A stretch of 64,000 nt of DNA from Novosphingobium sp. CF614 (GTDB lineage Bacteria > Pseudomonadota > Alphaproteobacteria > Sphingomonadales > Sphingomonadaceae), in the NCBI RefSeq assembly GCF_900113255.1, contig NZ_FOOR01000010.1, positions 1 through 64,000 of the forward strand. The letters are read 5' to 3'. Each line of letters opens with the position of its first letter. Position 1 is the first letter of the stretch. Made by a program: the position numbers and the translations under genes. The notes beneath the pieces are model-generated. The model had not been told where the DNA came from. It ran no database searches and saw nothing but the letters and a program-made list of their open reading frames with translations. Of this stretch, positions 53,294 through 62,710 are shown piece after piece.

Positions 53294-54592
53294 CTACAGC
53301 TGATATGCTATGCCCGCCTCGATGCGAGCCTCATTTGCCGATCCTAAGTCCGCGTTGTTGCTGGACGAACGCTGACTATAACTAATCGCCCCCCTTAGGC
53401 TCATCCGCCGGGATACAGAATAGCGCGCGGCAGTGCCCATTCTGTATATGTTGTTTTTCCGTGAGCTATCCAGATAGCTTTGCCTCGAATATTCACCCGT
53501 GGCGGTAATGATGCAATTGCGAAGCAACTCATAGTCGACGCGCAGCCCGAACTCCGAATTCCAGTAGGGCGCCCGTGAACCGACCGTCGAATCCTCGATC
53601 GTGCGTTCGCTTGACAGGCCGATAGTAAGGCGGTCCGTGGGAAAAGCCTCAAGCTGGGCCTCTACGGAAAGTCCACGCACCGGTCGGTAGACGCTCGCGT
53701 CGTAATCGCGGATACTGTAGCCTAGGCCGATCGTGCCTCGGACACGCCCGGCGATATCGACATTGGTGCCAACGAGCAAGCGTGCCTCCTTCGAATTGGT
53801 TCTCGGGAGGCCAGATAGCGGATCGTGGTCATAGACCGTGCGGGCTCCGCCCAGCTGAGCGAACAGCGAGACGGAAGGAGACCGCGCATATTCCAGCTGG
53901 CCAGTCAGCCGGACGACGTGTCGGTTCCGGCTGCTTGCGTCAAATATGTCGCCCGTCAGCAGTGGTGCGTTGGAGTAGCTGAGGTTGGTGTAATCGAGTA
54001 ACGCGAACGTGCGCAAGCGGCCCTGCGTGTAGGTGGTCTTAAGCGACGCGAAATTCCTCCGGTAATGGGACAGCGCCGCCACCGTCGAGGTGACCGCTCC
54101 CGAGAAGAGGTTTTCGGTCTGCCGGGAGGCCTTCGCGTCGGCCTCGATCGTGAGCGAATGGTACACGTCCAGCCGTCCGAACGCATCGAGGGACCACTGG
54201 TTCTCGTTGCGTCTGGACTCGCCAATGTAGTCGCGCTGCGTCGCCGTGGCCGTGATTCGCAGCAAGTGCCGCGACCATGAGGAAGCCAGTCTTGCAGAGC
54301 CTTGCACATACAGGAAGGGCGAGGCGATTTTGTCCTGCAATGTGTAGTAGGTGTTGCTCGTGCCGCCCGCCCCGGTTTCGATGCGCGGATAGAGCTTGAA
54401 CCCGCCAAGGGGCACGCCAAGAGGGCTGTAGTCAGGTTGAGGCCGCTCGGTTACGCTGACGTTGCGGTCACGATTGAAGTCTTGGGGGATGGCGGGCTGA
54501 ACGATCAGATCGCCATCGACCTGCGCCGAGGCCGGTACCACCACCACTACTATCCCGATCGGCGCGGCCAGTATCGTCCATAGCCGTGTCAT
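53294..54592 (-). CDS. Outer membrane beta-barrel protein of EPS export
   Basis: The 432-aa product has a signal peptide (about 1-24, ending PASAQ). A domain of alternating hydrophobic strands with Gly/Tyr turns follows (for example LYPRIETGAGGTSNTYY, LLVGTNVDIAGRVRGTIGLGYSIRDYD), ending with a C-terminal aromatic/leucine (YQL). This is the layout of BBP2-type outer membrane barrels found in exopolysaccharide loci. It lies between the short Wza-like lipoprotein and the Wzc-like kinase, so it may form the outer membrane pore. The ATG at 54592 has AGGAG upstream. Confidence 0.8.
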   Translation of the reverse strand: MTRLWTILAAPIGIVVVVVPASAQVDGDLIVQPAIPQDFNRDRNVSVTERPQPDYSPLGVPLGGFKLYPRIETGAGGTSNTYYTLQDKIASPFLYVQGSARLASSWSRHLLRITATATQRDYIGESRRNENQWSLDAFGRLDVYHSLTIEADAKASRQTENLFSGAVTSTVAALSHYRRNFASLKTTYTQGRLRTFALLDYTNLSYSNAPLLTGDIFDASSRNRHVVRLTGQLEYARSPSVSLFAQLGGARTVYDHDPLSGLPRTNSKEARLLVGTNVDIAGRVRGTIGLGYSIRDYDASVYRPVRGLSVEAQLEAFPTDRLTIGLSSERTIEDSTVGSRAPYWNSEFGLRVDYELLRNCIITATGEYSRQSYLDSSRKNNIYRMGTAARYSVSRRMSLRGAISYSQRSSSNNADLGSANEARIEAGIAYQL

Positions 54593-54623
54593 GGCGCTCT
54601 CCTGCGACCCGTCGCCGTTGCGA

Positions 54624-55202
54624 TCAGAAGTATCGCTCGCCAACGCGAATGGTATCGCCAGGATATACGAGCAATTCGGGGGTGAGGCGGTATCGAACTT
54701 CTTCCGTCTCGCCCTGTCGGCGGATCAGCACCACGTCGTGATCGGCTCGCGGGGTGAAGCCCTTGGCAGTGGCGATGGCATTCATCGCGGATAGCCCGAC
54801 AGCATAGGGATAACTGCCCGGCGCCTCTACTTCTCCGAGAATGAAGAATGGGCGCAGGACGCTGACTTCTCCGCTTAGCTTAGGGTTGCGCAGCAAGCCA
54901 TCGGCGTAACGGGCTTGCGCATCAGCGATAACCTCGCTCACCGTGCGTCCCGATGCCGGAACGGGTCCGATCAGCGGCAACGACACCGAGCCGTCCGCTG
55001 CCACTCCAAAATCGCCGGATAGCGTCGGTTCATTAAATACAATTACCTTAATCCGGTCACCTGTGGCCAGCCGGTATTCAGACACATCGGCGTTATTGGC
55101 AACGTAGCGGCTCCCGGAGGAGACGATCGGGCCCCTGCCCGTTTCGGCGCAAGCCGTAAGCAGCAGCAGCAGAGCAAACGAGAGCTTCAGTCGGTTATGC
55201 AT
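54624..55202 (-). CDS. Short Wza-like polysaccharide export lipoprotein
   Basis: The 192-aa product has a lipoprotein signal (LLLLTAC, Cys18), a poly-export domain (YRLATGDRIKVIVFNEPTLSG, near 45) and a single SLBB domain (FFILGEVEAPGSYPYAVGLS, near 130). It ends with PGDTIRVGERYF and no further part. Wza proteins are about 380 aa and continue with more SLBB repeats and a C-terminal helix that crosses the outer membrane. The chosen start (55202) gives the signal peptide. Without its own membrane-spanning helix it should need a partner pore, probably the neighbouring beta-barrel. Confidence 0.88.
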   Translation of the reverse strand: MHNRLKLSFALLLLLTACAETGRGPIVSSGSRYVANNADVSEYRLATGDRIKVIVFNEPTLSGDFGVAADGSVSLPLIGPVPASGRTVSEVIADAQARYADGLLRNPKLSGEVSVLRPFFILGEVEAPGSYPYAVGLSAMNAIATAKGFTPRADHDVVLIRRQGETEEVRYRLTPELLVYPGDTIRVGERYF

Positions 55203-55364
55203 AGACGAGAGTATGCCCCAGGTTGCAATCGGTAATGGCCATCTCGCATAATGGTAGGCTGGAAGCAATCTGTGATCGTGTCCCGGTATGATATCCTTCG
55301 ATTTCACTCAGAAGGAACGAGCGCCCGCCAGCCTGGCATTGCCGACACGCCGCATTGGCGGCAT

Positions 55365-56237
55365 CTAGCAAGCGCTGCGCTCCCGCCAGGCGACACCGTG
55401 CGTCCCGAACAAGGCCGCACAGCGATCGAGTTCGTCAGAGAACCAGCCACGAACAGCGTCACGCACCCCTGGCGAAGGGGTGAACGCCACACGAGCCTGC
55501 TTGCGGTTGCGGTCGGGTGCCAGTCCAGGAAGGCGCTTGCTCCAATCCGCCCCGATCATGTGGACGATTTGGCGCAGCGTCCTCTCGGGGTGGGTGACAA
55601 TGTCGTCGAAATACAGGATGCCGAGCTTGTTCGCGCCGATAGCATCCCGCCATCGCTCGACGATACCGCTGAGAAAATGCTGCTTCTGCCGCTCGGGGTC
55701 ATCGAAGAAGGCTCGTGCGACTTCGTAGGTGCCATAGTCGATGGTTCCGAACGTCTGCTTGCGTGCATGCATCGATAGTTCGGACCAGAAACGATCTATC
55801 GGATTTCGCGCCAGCAAAAAGACGCGGGCTTCCGCCAGCGCCGGCAGTGCTTGGGCGATCTCGGCCGCAGTCATCGACGCGTACATAGGGGAGATGTCGC
55901 CTGTCACTCGCGATCCGGCAGGGCCGAAAAGCGCGCGATAGCCATCGAGGTCGAACGCGGGATCGGCGGCCAGCTGTCGCGCGGTACGCAGGAAGGCGCG
56001 GTCGGCGGCGATGCCCGGGCCCTTGTTGCGGATGATCCGCTTCGTGATCTCCCAGCGCGTCCAGCGCATCGTCATATAAGGCTTGTCGGCATGTGCAGGA
56101 AAACCGCCGCTCAGGTAGCTGAGCTCCTGGATCGGCGGCAGCCAGATGTCGCGGTGGAACTTCAACTGATCGGCCAGCCAGGTGGTGGCAGACCGCTTGG
56201 GGCCGATACAGATAAAGTTCGGGCGATGCGCGTTCAT
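55365..56237 (-). CDS. Sulfotransferase family protein
   Basis: The 290-aa protein has the 5'-phosphosulfate loop GPKRSATTWL (12-21; usual form RSGTTWL) and the 3'-phosphate-binding strand VFLLARNPIDRFWSE (about 145-160). These fit PAPS-dependent sulfotransferases. It would add sulfate to a sugar of the EPS. Sulfation of EPS by sphingomonads is not common knowledge. The ATG at 56237 is chosen; the frame continues upstream over the glycosyltransferase remnant. Confidence 0.82.
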   Translation of the reverse strand: MNAHRPNFICIGPKRSATTWLADQLKFHRDIWLPPIQELSYLSGGFPAHADKPYMTMRWTRWEITKRIIRNKGPGIAADRAFLRTARQLAADPAFDLDGYRALFGPAGSRVTGDISPMYASMTAAEIAQALPALAEARVFLLARNPIDRFWSELSMHARKQTFGTIDYGTYEVARAFFDDPERQKQHFLSGIVERWRDAIGANKLGILYFDDIVTHPERTLRQIVHMIGADWSKRLPGLAPDRNRKQARVAFTPSPGVRDAVRGWFSDELDRCAALFGTHGVAWRERSAC

Positions 56238-56491
56238 GCTGGAGCTTGCTCGCGGCCGGCAAGCCCTAGCAGGCTGAAATGCCGCGCCAGCACGACCGTG
56301 CCACAGCGGCCGCGTGTCCCAGCACCACCAGCTTCGCCGCGCCGAGATCTGGCAGCTGCGTCTGTGAAGGTACATGGCCAAAAACGAGATCGACGTCGTG
56401 TCCCCCGCGCGGCAAGCGCGCGCGCAAAGCGGATCTGGGTCAGGGGCACCCCCGTGAACGAGAAGCGTGCAACGACGACGCAGATTTTCAT
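56234..56491 (-). pseudogene. Truncated, frameshifted GT4 glycosyltransferase
   Basis: From the ATG at 56491 the first 32 codons (MKICVVVARFSFTGVPLTQI, then RFARALAARG) read as the N-terminus of a GT4 enzyme. A base too many at the G run near 56401-56405 shifts the frame. In the shifted frame the text continues as HDVDLVFGHVPSQTQLPDL and AAKLVVLGH, then stops near 56275. A whole enzyme would be about 380 aa, so the rest has been lost. It sits between the acyltransferase and sulfotransferase genes. Confidence 0.72.
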
Positions 56492-56500
56492 TCCTGATCT

Positions 56501-57613
56501 CTACAAAATGTGGCGGCGTGCAAACCATGCACGGATTGTCTCCGTCCGCCGCTCAGTAAACTCGGCGAAGAAATAGGCAACAATATAGGCTGCCAAGATA
56601 AGAAGCGCTATGGCGAGATAGGCTGTCCCTCCTGCAGTTAGTCTTTGCCTGATCCATCCAAGTTTCTGTTCACATGCGACTACGAGAAGCATTACCGGCC
56701 AGTGCGTGGCATAAAGCGAATAAGAGAAGGCGGAGAGCCTGGCGCCCATTTCCGGGGCGATGCGCCAATCCTGAAAAGACCTGTCTGCGAGCAGGATCGC
56801 CGTCGCGATCGCCACGGCGGCATCCTTGCCCGCCATCTCGCCGCCGAAGCGCGAGAGCAGCAGCACAATGAGAAACAGCGCACCGGACAGTAGCGGGTGC
56901 CTCCATTTCGTTACCCGGGAGGCAGCTGCCCCAGCGAACCAGAATGCCATCATCCAGATCAGTTGGGGCTGCCGCCACGCACTGAGCCCAAGGAGCAAGA
57001 GCGCATAGACGATGATGCCCAAACTCAAAGCGGAACGGTCCCTGGCGGCGATGAAGACCAGGGCCGCCGCGATCACATAATAGGTCCACTCATAGGCCAG
57101 GGACCAGAGCGGGCCATTAAACGGAATGGTCGGAACCGCCATTTCGTTGAGCAGCAGTCCAGTCGCCGCCCACTCGATGGGCCGGGAAGCCTCGATGATG
57201 TTGGGCAGATCCGCGCTCCAACCGGCCGTCGAAAGAACGGGCGAGGCAGGAGCGACCATTGCGACGACCGCACTCAATGCCACCGCCGGCCAGAGAACCG
57301 CCCCGATGCGGGTCAGCCGATCGACAACGAAACGCGTTCGGCGCGCGCGCTCCGATCCTTCAAGGATCATCCGCAAGGCGCTTCCGCCAACCAAATGTCC
57401 GCTCAGCACGAAAAATATGATGACCGCCTGATGGCTGAAACCGGTCGCGAAGAATACCGCCTTGGCGAACAGGTCCGCGCGAGGATCATAATCCACCATC
57501 ACCATGCCGCGAGCATGCTGGACAACGACGGCAAGCGCCGCGATCCATCGTAGATGATCGAGGCCTGGGCGCGTGGCTTTGCCCGAGATGGAGGCCTGCG
57601 TCGCTTGTATCAT
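56501..57613 (-). CDS. Acyltransferase 3 (OafA-like) membrane protein
   Basis: The 370-aa protein has the family motif LDHLRWIAALAVVVQHARGM (about 18-37), then HQAVIIFFVLSGHLVGGSAL and about ten membrane helices. Its closest relative in the window by eye is the one at 30202-31353, which shares the VFFVLSGxLVG arrangement after a Phe-rich helix and the same NxPLWSLxxExTYY-like block. The start overlaps the stop of the next upstream gene by 4 bases. It probably O-acylates the EPS. Confidence 0.87.
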   Translation of the reverse strand: MIQATQASISGKATRPGLDHLRWIAALAVVVQHARGMVMVDYDPRADLFAKAVFFATGFSHQAVIIFFVLSGHLVGGSALRMILEGSERARRTRFVVDRLTRIGAVLWPAVALSAVVAMVAPASPVLSTAGWSADLPNIIEASRPIEWAATGLLLNEMAVPTIPFNGPLWSLAYEWTYYVIAAALVFIAARDRSALSLGIIVYALLLLGLSAWRQPQLIWMMAFWFAGAAASRVTKWRHPLLSGALFLIVLLLSRFGGEMAGKDAAVAIATAILLADRSFQDWRIAPEMGARLSAFSYSLYATHWPVMLLVVACEQKLGWIRQRLTAGGTAYLAIALLILAAYIVAYFFAEFTERRTETIRAWFARRHIL

Positions 57614-58731
57614 CTGCGTGCGCCTATCGCGGCAGTGACGCGCTCAAGATAGATGTCGATCACCCGCTGCTCGGCATAGTCGCGTTCGACGCGCGCGCGC
57701 GCCGCCTGGCCCATTGCATGGCGTTCAGCGGGAGTGAGGGCGATCATTCGGCGCATCGCCTCGGCAAGCGAGCTCACATCCTTCGCTCGGCAAAGCAGCC
57801 CGGCGACGCCGTCCTCGACCACGTCGCGGCATCCTGGGACGTCGGTGGTGATCATCGGCCGGGCGAGCGCGGAAGCTTCCAGGAGCACCCGCGATGTGCC
57901 TTCGCGATAGGATGGGAGGACAATCACGTCCGCGTCAGCCATCGGCATGCGGACATCTTCGACGTGCGGGTAATGGTCGACCACACCCTCACCCACCCAT
58001 TCCTCGACCGTACGCGCGGGAATGGCGGTGCGGTTTGCCGCGCCAATTCCACCGAGCAGGCCGAAACACACGTCCGGATATTCGCGGCGCACGATTCGCG
58101 CCGCTTCCACATATTCGCCAATTCCCTTGTCCCACAGCATCCGTGCGACCAGCAGAAAACGGAGCGGTCGCGCCGGGTCGGCGGGCGGCGCGGCGGCGAA
58201 ACGGGTCAGATCGATGCCCGAACCGGGGAGCAGTACCGCCTGCCTCGCGTGGACGAGTCCCAGCGCCTCGAACTGCAAGAGGTCGTCATTGTTCTGAAAG
58301 AAGACGGTATGGGCCCCTGCGAGGCCGACGCGATACAGGCCCCGGACAATGCGGTTCAGTGCTCCCTTGCGCATGAAACCGGTGCCCAGGCCCGATATGT
58401 TGTTGAGGGTCGGAATACCCAGACTTCGTGCTGCGATCGAACCATAGACGTTGGGCTTGATCGTGTAGCCGAGCATGGCCGAGGGCCGTTCCCGGCTCAG
58501 CACGCGCCGATAGCCGGCCAGCAGCGCAAGATCGCGCACCGGCGACAGTCCCGCACTATCCATCGGCAGTGCTACCAGGCGGATACCCGCGTTAGCCAGC
58601 GTGGGGCGTGCCGCAGTGTCTTCCGGCGTAACCGCCACGATCTCAAAGCCCTGCGCCATCAATGCGCGCAGAACGCCCATGCGAAAATTGACGAGGTTCC
58701 ATGCCGCATTGACGGTGGCGACGATCTTCAT
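57610..58731 (-). CDS. Glycosyltransferase family 4 (PglA/Bac-like)
   Basis: The 373-aa GT4 enzyme begins KIVATVNAAWNLVNFRMGVL and has the acceptor-side TIKPNVYGSIAARSLGIPTLNNISGLG, typical of PglA-like enzymes. The donor-binding half contains LRFLLVARMLWDKGIGEYVEAA and VIVLPSYREGTSRVLLEASALARP. It should add a HexNAc or hexose to the lipid-linked unit. It overlaps its neighbours by 4 bases at both ends, as expected for a tightly coupled operon. Confidence 0.9.
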   Translation of the reverse strand: MKIVATVNAAWNLVNFRMGVLRALMAQGFEIVAVTPEDTAARPTLANAGIRLVALPMDSAGLSPVRDLALLAGYRRVLSRERPSAMLGYTIKPNVYGSIAARSLGIPTLNNISGLGTGFMRKGALNRIVRGLYRVGLAGAHTVFFQNNDDLLQFEALGLVHARQAVLLPGSGIDLTRFAAAPPADPARPLRFLLVARMLWDKGIGEYVEAARIVRREYPDVCFGLLGGIGAANRTAIPARTVEEWVGEGVVDHYPHVEDVRMPMADADVIVLPSYREGTSRVLLEASALARPMITTDVPGCRDVVEDGVAGLLCRAKDVSSLAEAMRRMIALTPAERHAMGQAARARVERDYAEQRVIDIYLERVTAAIGARR

Positions 58732-59855
58732 CGGACCGCTTCACCCTGGCTGGCGGCGAGTCCCGCGCATGCCGCCAGAAACTCGTCCCGGTAGAGGGGG
58801 GAGTCGCGCCAGGTTCGCACCGACGCCTCGCGCATGTTACAAAATGCACTGACATCGGCCAGCACCTGCTCGACCCTGTGGCGCGCCTGCTCAGGATTGC
58901 TGAACCAGATTCCGTTGCGGCCATCCTCGACATACTTGCCAATCTCGCCGACGGGCGTCACGATCGGGATCAATCCCAGTTGCATTGCCTCCACCACGGC
59001 CATGCCCATGCCCTCAAACCGACTGGTCTGGACGAAGAACGTTGCGGCCGCCGCATGGCGCGCGATCTCGGCTTGGTCGGCGGGGCCCACAAACCGTACG
59101 GCATCCGTCAACGCGAGTTGCGCGACTTTCGCCTCGAGCATCGGTTGCTCGCCCCGATCGGGACCGATGATCGTGAAGCGTGCTTCCGCGCGGTGGGCAT
59201 GAACGAGTGCGAAAAACTCCAGTGCCAAATCGATGCGCTTGCGTGGGTGCAGGCGCCCCCATGTGATGAACTGCGCGGCCGGCTGCTCGCTGGTGACCGG
59301 GCCAAGACGCGCGGTCAGGAAGGAAATCTGCCGCGCGCGAGAGGCCAGAGTGGGGCCGAGCCGCTGCGCGGCAGTAGAGGCCGAATCGGCCCAGATGGCA
59401 TCGGAGACCCGCGCCGTCAGTTGCGTGAGCAGCGCATCCACACGGTTGGCATGACGGGTATTATGGAGAAAGATGACGAGCTGCGTGCGCGGGCGCAGCG
59501 CCTTTACGGCCAATCCCACGATGCACGACCGCCACAGCGACAGCACCAATGCGGCCGGCCGCAGGTGCAGCAGGTGCCCGATCGTGCGGGCGAAGGCCAA
59601 TGGGTTGTTCTCCGGCCCGATGCCCGATTCGTAGACGTAAGGGCGCGGCTCTGGCTGGCGTTTGCTGGCAACATAGGCTTTGCGCAGGATGAAGCCGGGA
59701 TAACGTCCGGCGGGGACGCTGGACGCCGCGGTTTCGACACCGCCAATGTCGTCATAAGGGATGACGTGGACGATTTGCGGTAGCGTCTGTTCATCCGCCA
59801 TTGCGGCGGCAGAAGAACTGGAGGCGCCGCTGTCGGCGGGTCTGACGCGGCTCAT
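58728..59855 (-). CDS. Glycosyltransferase family 4
   Basis: The 375-aa GT4 enzyme has IVHVIPYDDIGGVETAA near residue 28, FITWGRLHPRKRIDLALEFF near 205 and FVQTSRFEGMGMAVVEAMQLGLIPIV near 285-312, including the donor-binding Glu pair. The first 20 residues are low-complexity, so a later in-frame start is possible. It overlaps the GT2 gene upstream and the GT4 gene downstream by 4 bases each. Donor and acceptor are unknown. Confidence 0.88.
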   Translation of the reverse strand: MSRVRPADSGASSSSAAAMADEQTLPQIVHVIPYDDIGGVETAASSVPAGRYPGFILRKAYVASKRQPEPRPYVYESGIGPENNPLAFARTIGHLLHLRPAALVLSLWRSCIVGLAVKALRPRTQLVIFLHNTRHANRVDALLTQLTARVSDAIWADSASTAAQRLGPTLASRARQISFLTARLGPVTSEQPAAQFITWGRLHPRKRIDLALEFFALVHAHRAEARFTIIGPDRGEQPMLEAKVAQLALTDAVRFVGPADQAEIARHAAAATFFVQTSRFEGMGMAVVEAMQLGLIPIVTPVGEIGKYVEDGRNGIWFSNPEQARHRVEQVLADVSAFCNMREASVRTWRDSPLYRDEFLAACAGLAASQGEAVR

Positions 59856-60769
59856 CGTCGCGCCCTCAATAGCCGATGGAGAGGAATCGCCAGGCCGAGC
59901 TGTGCCGCCAACACCATCGCGGTACTGCCCCAGCGCTCGCCCGGAAGGGGATCGAGCTCAAGCAGAGCATCGCGAAACCGGCGGGCGGCGGCAACGTCAC
60001 CGAGACGAAGGCTGGTGCGTAGGCGGCCCAGCAGGAAGCGACGGCGGTTCGCCGCGCTTCGCAGTTGATCGCGCGCGAAGGCGAGGCTTGCATCGACGTT
60101 GGAGCGCGCGCTCATCCGCGTGTTGCCCACAAGGCTGATTGTCGCGCCGGGTACGGGATCGAACCCGATCCGCTCACCGTTTCGCGAAGCGGCGAGAAGG
60201 AAACCCCAATCTTGATGCTTTGCCAGGCGCGCGTCGAAGGTGGTGCCGCGCAGCGCGGGCTTGTACACGGAGATCGTCGACGAGCGCGCGTCGCCGCCTC
60301 CCGCGAACAGATAGTCTTCAAAGTCCCTGTCGTCATAGGCGGCCATCGGGCCGTCCCACTCCCGTACGCCGTCGCTCAGCCGGAAGCGGCCAATGGCGAC
60401 GCTTGCTTGCTGCGTAGCATGAAGCGCGCGGCGCCGGGCGACATGGCCAGGCAGAAAATAATCGTCCGAATCGAGGAACAACACCACATCGCCCGCCGCG
60501 CGTGCAAGTCCAAGGGCGCGCGAATGCGCCGCGTTGCTTCGCTCCAGCTTGCCGATCAGAGTGACACGCGGATCGAGGGCGACGATCGTCTGCAACGCCT
60601 CTGCGTCATCGGAGGCGTCATCCACAACAAGAATTTCGGCGGCGCAATCATCGATCGACGCAAGGGCGCGGAGCAGAGTGGAAGAACTGTTATAGGTCGG
60701 AATGACAACGGTCGCGGCCGGCGTGGCCGACCGCAACGGGCCGTCCTGGGTCGCGGAAGACCCCGTCAT
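59852..60769 (-). CDS. Glycosyltransferase family 2
   Basis: The 305-aa GT-A enzyme has ATVVIPTYNSSSTLLRALAS (about 18-37), ILVVDDASDD (about 46-55) and the metal-binding VLFLDSDDYFLPGHV (about 96-110). The short helical C-terminus is typical of soluble GT2 enzymes that add hexoses. It is part of the coupled minus-strand operon (4-base overlaps with the ABC transporter gene and the next GT4 gene). Confidence 0.88.
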   Translation of the reverse strand: MTGSSATQDGPLRSATPAATVVIPTYNSSSTLLRALASIDDCAAEILVVDDASDDAEALQTIVALDPRVTLIGKLERSNAAHSRALGLARAAGDVVLFLDSDDYFLPGHVARRRALHATQQASVAIGRFRLSDGVREWDGPMAAYDDRDFEDYLFAGGGDARSSTISVYKPALRGTTFDARLAKHQDWGFLLAASRNGERIGFDPVPGATISLVGNTRMSARSNVDASLAFARDQLRSAANRRRFLLGRLRTSLRLGDVAAARRFRDALLELDPLPGERWGSTAMVLAAQLGLAIPLHRLLRARR

Positions 60770-62631
60770 GCCTTCACTGTCCTCACGCCGTGCCCGCCAG
60801 CGTCACTGCCGATCATTTCCTCGAACGACCCCTCGGCAACGATCCGCCCGGCATCGATGCGGATGATCGTGGAGCAATGCCGCAGCGTGCTCAGCCGGTG
60901 GGCAACAATGATGATCGTCAGGTCCTGGTCGAGCCGCCGAATAGCCTCCATGACCGTGTCCTCGGTTGCCGCATCGAGTGCACTGGTCGCTTCGTCGAGT
61001 ACCAGCAAAGGACGGGGTGCATAAAGCGCGCGCGCCAGCCCGATCCGCTGGCGCTGCCCGCCCGACAGGCGGACGCCCTGCTCACCGACGCGGGTCGCAT
61101 AGCCTTCCGGAAGCGTCGCGATGAACTCGTCCGCGTGCGCAGCCTCGGCCGCCGCGCGCACCCGGACCATGTCGATGGCGCTGGCTTCCTGTCCGAAGGC
61201 AATATTGGCGGCCAAGGTGTCGTCGGACAGGAAGATCGCTTGCGGGACATGGTTGATATTGGCCTGCCAGCGAAAGCGGTCTTGCGCATTGGCAAGCGAT
61301 ATCCCGTCGACCGTCACCGTACCTTGCTGCGGCTGAAGCAAGCCCATCATCGTGTCGAGAATGGTGCTCTTGCCGCTGCCGGTGCGGCCCACCACGCCGA
61401 CGCGCGCTCCTTTGGGGATGGCGAACGAGATATCGTGCAGCACCGGCCCCGCGGCGCCATAGGCGACGGAAACGCCGCGCAGTTCGATCGCCCGCGCGAA
61501 AGCGAGAGGCGGCGCATCTCGATGCGGGCGCTCCACCGGTTGATCCAGCACGTCGAGGACATTGGTAAGATTGGCGTAATTGGTCATCATCTGCGACCAG
61601 CCAAAATAGACCTGCTGGAGGAGCGGCATCAGCCGTTGCCCACCGACCGCGAGGGCACCCAGCACGGGTAACGCCGCCGTCAGTCCTCCGGGCTGTCGCG
61701 AAGCGACGGCCGCGAGCCCGGCAATCAGGATCATGCCGACGCCCTCGACCAGATAGCGCGGTGCGTTGGCAAGGAAGGTCGTCACCGATTGAGCGTTGCG
61801 AAAGGACTGGTCGAGGTGCGCGAACTTGCGCAGATAGAGCGGTTGCGCCCGCTCGATCAGCACGTTGCGGATAGATCCCATGCCTTCCTGAATTGCCTGG
61901 ATGCGCCGCGTGACAAGGCCGGAGAGCCGATTGCTGTTGCGCTGGAGCACACGCCGCACGGTCAGTGAGATACCAACATAGACGCCGCCGAAGCTTACGA
62001 TGGCCGCCGCCGCGAGTGCGGGATCGATGGCCGCGAGCGCGGCAATGATGAAGACCATTACGGTGAGCGAGATCAGTCCCTGCATGAGCGGCTGCAGGAA
62101 CAAGTTGGTGATGTTGTTCACCTTCTGGATGCCCGCCTGCAATTCCGCGCTGTTATGGAGCGTGTGGTAGAGGTAGCTCTGGTGCAGCAGGTGGTCGTAG
62201 AGGCTCATGCCGAGGTCGTGGCCAACGGCGAAAACGAAGCGCTGCGAGGCACGCAGCAACAGCAACCGAAGGACCATGGATATGATCGCGGCGGCGACGA
62301 ACAGCATCGTCGCGGCGAACAGAAGACGATCGGACGGCAGGCCCAGCCAGGCGACGATACGACCAAACAGGGGATAGCGCTGAACGCGCTCGGGCGCGGC
62401 AAGCAGCGTCAGGAACGGCAGCAATGCGCCGATGCTTGCCATCTCTGCGAAGGCGCCCACGAGCATGAACAGCCAGATACGCGCCGCTTGGCGCCGCCGC
62501 TGGACGGACAGATGGGCGAACAGGCGGCGCACTGCGGTCGATACGCGGTGCGCCTTGGCGTCATGCAGACTGGCCTTTGCAACCGGCGTCAGCGGCACGA
62601 GCGTGCTCGGCAATGGGTCGCGGCCGGTCAT
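60766..62631 (-). CDS. ABC transporter with fused membrane and ATPase domains (MsbA/PglK-like)
   Basis: The 621-aa half-transporter has about six membrane helices in residues 30-330, then an ATPase domain with Walker A GRTGSGKST, signature LSGGQRQRIGLARAL and Walker B LLVLDEATSALD. PglK-like proteins flip lipid-linked oligosaccharides, so it may be a third route for repeat-unit translocation in this window, or export a lipid or peptide. The ATG at 62631 begins the recognisable N-terminus; the frame is open as far as 63072 over the preceding polymerase gene. A 79-base gap separates it from that gene. Confidence 0.88.
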   Translation of the reverse strand: MTGRDPLPSTLVPLTPVAKASLHDAKAHRVSTAVRRLFAHLSVQRRRQAARIWLFMLVGAFAEMASIGALLPFLTLLAAPERVQRYPLFGRIVAWLGLPSDRLLFAATMLFVAAAIISMVLRLLLLRASQRFVFAVGHDLGMSLYDHLLHQSYLYHTLHNSAELQAGIQKVNNITNLFLQPLMQGLISLTVMVFIIAALAAIDPALAAAAIVSFGGVYVGISLTVRRVLQRNSNRLSGLVTRRIQAIQEGMGSIRNVLIERAQPLYLRKFAHLDQSFRNAQSVTTFLANAPRYLVEGVGMILIAGLAAVASRQPGGLTAALPVLGALAVGGQRLMPLLQQVYFGWSQMMTNYANLTNVLDVLDQPVERPHRDAPPLAFARAIELRGVSVAYGAAGPVLHDISFAIPKGARVGVVGRTGSGKSTILDTMMGLLQPQQGTVTVDGISLANAQDRFRWQANINHVPQAIFLSDDTLAANIAFGQEASAIDMVRVRAAAEAAHADEFIATLPEGYATRVGEQGVRLSGGQRQRIGLARALYAPRPLLVLDEATSALDAATEDTVMEAIRRLDQDLTIIIVAHRLSTLRHCSTIIRIDAGRIVAEGSFEEMIGSDAGGHGVRTVKA

Positions 62632-62710
62632 GCTCGGTCTTGCTCCTGCTGCGGGATTGTCAGGCCCGGCATCACCACTCGGGTTGCAGCGAAGGTTGCT
62701 ATCGAGCGCA

